This document shows, piece by piece, positions 62,607-64,000 of a DNA stretch of 64,000 nt. The stretch is taken from NCBI RefSeq assembly GCF_000022065.1, contig NC_011898.1, forward strand, positions 1,572,001 through 1,636,000, read 5' to 3'. The translations under genes were made by a program, and so were the position numbers. The stretch's first letter is position 1; each line of letters opens with the position of its first letter. The stretch is from Ruminiclostridium cellulolyticum H10. GTDB lineage: Bacteria; Bacillota; Clostridia; Acetivibrionales; DSM-1351. Under the pieces are notes generated by a model. It saw only the letters and a list, made by a program, of their open reading frames with translations, was not told where the DNA came from and did not search any database.

Positions 62607-62924
62607 ATGGATTTAAAGGATTTACTCAAAAAGAATAAAAAGAAATCAACAAAAAAACAGACTGCTAAAAATGTTGCAATCGGTGCAGGAATAGGTACAG
62701 CCGTTGGTGTAGCTGCGGGAGTACTTTTAGCTCCCAAATCAGGCAAAGAGACAAGGGAAGACATTGCCAAAGTAACAAAGGACACACTTGAAAATGTTAA
62801 GGACGGCTTAAATGCTGCAAAGGAAAAGATAGAAGATATGATAAAAAAAGAAAACGACTGCTGCTGCTGTGAAAAAGAAACTGCTGAGGAATGCGTCTGC
62901 ACAGAGGAAGAAAAAGCTGAGTAA
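62607..62924 (+). CDS. YtxH domain protein with cysteine-rich tail
   Basis: The 105-residue protein has a basic N-terminus ('LLKKNKKKSTKKQ'), a glycine-rich hydrophobic segment (about 22-43, 'VAIGAGIGTAVGVAAGVLLAP') and 'PKSGKETREDI', the YtxH signature, then a coiled coil. Unusually, the tail has 'ENDCCCCEKETAEECVC', six cysteines in 17 residues. YtxH and a DUF948 protein are usually paired, as here. Family function is unknown; stress association is known in Bacillus. Confidence 0.88.
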   Translation: MDLKDLLKKNKKKSTKKQTAKNVAIGAGIGTAVGVAAGVLLAPKSGKETREDIAKVTKDTLENVKDGLNAAKEKIEDMIKKENDCCCCEKETAEECVCTEEEKAE

Positions 62925-62957
62925 AAGGCTTTTTATACACGAAAGGATGTTGTACAT

Positions 62958-63338
62958 ATGGCCATTACTATAAACCTGAGTGTTGTTGCATGGTTCATCA
63001 TATTTTGCATAGCTGTTACAATCGGTGTCCTTTTAATAATCTTTTTGAGAAATTGCTTAAAGATTTCGGAAAAGGTCAACAAAATTTTAGATGACAATGC
63101 TAACTCAGTCGAAAAGACACTGAAGGTTTTACCCGAAGCCGTCACAAGTGTGGATGAACTTGCAAAAAGTGCAAAAGGTACTTTGGATAAGGCTACTTCG
63201 GTAGTAACAACAGTTGAAGATTCGGTTTCTGATACTATAGACTCGTTTTCTTTTAATGCTGAAAATATATTAAGCATTATAAATATTGCAAGCTCTGTAG
63301 TAAAATCTATTATCAGTGCATTTTCTTCAAAAAAATAG
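62958..63338 (+). CDS. DUF948 (YtxG-like) membrane protein
   Basis: This 126-residue protein has an N-terminal membrane helix (about 8-30) and a helical, amphipathic remainder with heptad-like Val/Ala/Leu ('KINKILDDNANSVEKTLKV'-type repeats) that fits DUF948/YtxG. It lies 33 bases after the YtxH gene in the same operon and is followed by a terminator. Function unknown. Confidence 0.8.
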   Translation: MAITINLSVVAWFIIFCIAVTIGVLLIIFLRNCLKISEKVNKILDDNANSVEKTLKVLPEAVTSVDELAKSAKGTLDKATSVVTTVEDSVSDTIDSFSFNAENILSIINIASSVVKSIISAFSSKK

Positions 63339-63362
63339 TTTTTATTGTAATTGTATTTTTCA

Positions 63363-63397
63363 GACACTCAAAGAAAGTTCTACTTGAGTGTCTTTTT
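63363..63397 (+). terminator. Terminator after the YtxH-YtxG pair
   Basis: GACACTCAA (63363-63371) pairs with TTGAGTGTC (63384-63392), then TTTTTATG. Confidence 0.88.
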
Positions 63398-63421
63398 ATG
63401 TACCCCAAACAACTAATTTTA

Positions 63422-63450
63422 TTGTAAAAGCTAGTATTGTGTGGTATTAT
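63422..63450 (+). promoter_or_regulatory. Promoter candidate for the PP2C-like gene
   Basis: TTGTAA (63422-63427), 17-base spacer, TATTAT (63445-63450). Confidence 0.4.
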
Positions 63451-63525
63451 TTACTTACAAATTCCTACCAATTAATTTTATATTTCTACTAATGATTTTT
63501 AAAATACGTTATGAGGTGAAATACT

Positions 63526-64000
63526 GTGGATGGAAACATAAGGCTAAGTGCTACAGTAATAAGTTGTATGGGCAGCAGCTCAAACAAAGACGATTTTTAT
63601 TTTAACGGCAGCTTTGCAAATTGCCACAATACTCAAAGTATTCAGTGTTCTTTTGAAAAATCCTCAAGTAACTTTGTTTTTGCTGTTTCAGATTCCCTAG
63701 GAATTGATGACGGCGAAACTGATAGTATATCTGCCGTCAGAGAAATAAAAAGATACCACGAAAATGCTAAAAAACAGCGTTTTTCTCTTGAAGGCATTAC
63801 CGAAAAAATTTATGAAGCGGTTCAGCTTTCCAGTAATCTAATATACAGTAAATCGGTGATTTCAAGTCAGAATAACCCGATACTAACTGGTTTTTCTTCA
63901 CTGATTATAGAAAATAACAGGGCTGTAATAATGAATCTGGGTAATAACGGTGCGTTTCTGTTCAGACATGGCCTTCAACAAGAGATTTTTCCAAATGGTG
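63526..64000 (+). CDS. PP2C-like phosphatase family protein (5' part, cut by the window end)
   Basis: A GTG start at 63526, 6 bases after GAGGTGA (63513-63519), opens a frame that continues past the window end (158 codons seen). It resembles PP2C/SpoIIE-type phosphatases: 'GSSSNKDDFYFNG' in the position of the first motif, 'FVFAVSDSLGIDDGE' in the place of the V-x-D-G-M-G motif, and 'TGFSSLIIENNRAVIMNLGNNGAFLFR' in the place of the G-T-T and G-D-S strands. Two usual residues are replaced (D-S-L-G for D-G-M-G, N-N for D-S), so activity is uncertain. Confidence 0.6.
   Translation, partial: MDGNIRLSATVISCMGSSSNKDDFYFNGSFANCHNTQSIQCSFEKSSSNFVFAVSDSLGIDDGETDSISAVREIKRYHENAKKQRFSLEGITEKIYEAVQLSSNLIYSKSVISSQNNPILTGFSSLIIENNRAVIMNLGNNGAFLFRHGLQQEIFPNG

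Overview
The window looks like an AT-rich chromosome segment of a mesophilic, anaerobic, cellulosome-forming Clostridium of the Ruminiclostridium (C. cellulolyticum / C. papyrosolvens) type. The evidence is a secreted GH8 enzyme ending in a type I dockerin, strong Gram-positive ribosome binding sites, frequent TTG/GTG starts, an L27 with a cleavable N-terminal extension plus its protease Prp, the oxygen-independent (early-cobalt) cobalamin pathway, and clostridial families such as DUF4364, TSCPD and the radical SAM/DUF2344 pair. The genus is an inference; no species is claimed.

Layout. 1-20.8 kb: one long collinear run of cobalamin genes. It holds cobalt uptake (cbiM partial, cbiN, cbiQ, cbiO), the tetrapyrrole trunk from glutamyl-tRNA to precorrin-2 (hemA, hemL, hemB, hemC, cobA-hemD), dehydrogenation and cobalt insertion (SirC domain, cbiX), all ring methylation and contraction steps (cbiL, H, F, G, D, J, ET, C), amidation (cbiA, cobQ) and side-chain attachment (cbiB, cobD). 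Many genes overlap by a few bases. The corrinoid adenosyltransferase lies apart at 60 kb; cobU, cobS and cobC are not in the window. 20.8-24 kb: mtnK-mtnA-aldolase, a salvage route for methylthioadenosine and 5'-deoxyadenosine. 24-34.5 kb: an accessory region with a frameshifted LytTR regulator, an IS110-family element with a possible bridge-RNA region, a four-gene cassette (two coiled-coil proteins without signal peptides, an M15 peptidase and a holin-like protein), the GH8-dockerin gene, and an IS200-type element broken by a 1,400-bp IS3-family element.

34.5-42.1 kb: BlaI-type and TetR-type regulators, then CotH kinase, VTC polyphosphate polymerase, DUF4956 membrane protein and PAP2 phosphatase, followed by two membrane-associated glycosyltransferases. 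42.2-64 kb is largely core genome: thyA-dfrA, infC-rpmI-rplT with a leader and attenuator, dinB, a PilZ protein, plsC, tRNA-Pro(CGG), radical SAM/DUF2344/RNase G, rplU-prp-rpmA, obg, yhbY, a complete-looking folate operon (folE, HD protein, folP, folB, folK), corrinoid adenosyltransferase, glycogen synthase, small stress or envelope proteins and the start of a PP2C-like gene cut by the window end.

The strongest candidate for a poorly described system is 27115-30563: large soluble helical proteins, one with a central hydrophobic hairpin like alpha-pore-forming toxins, encoded directly upstream of a peptidoglycan peptidase and a holin. This resembles the holin/endopeptidase export logic of type 10 secretion. 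The CotH-VTC-DUF4956-PAP2 locus and the HD protein inside the folate operon are the next most interesting.
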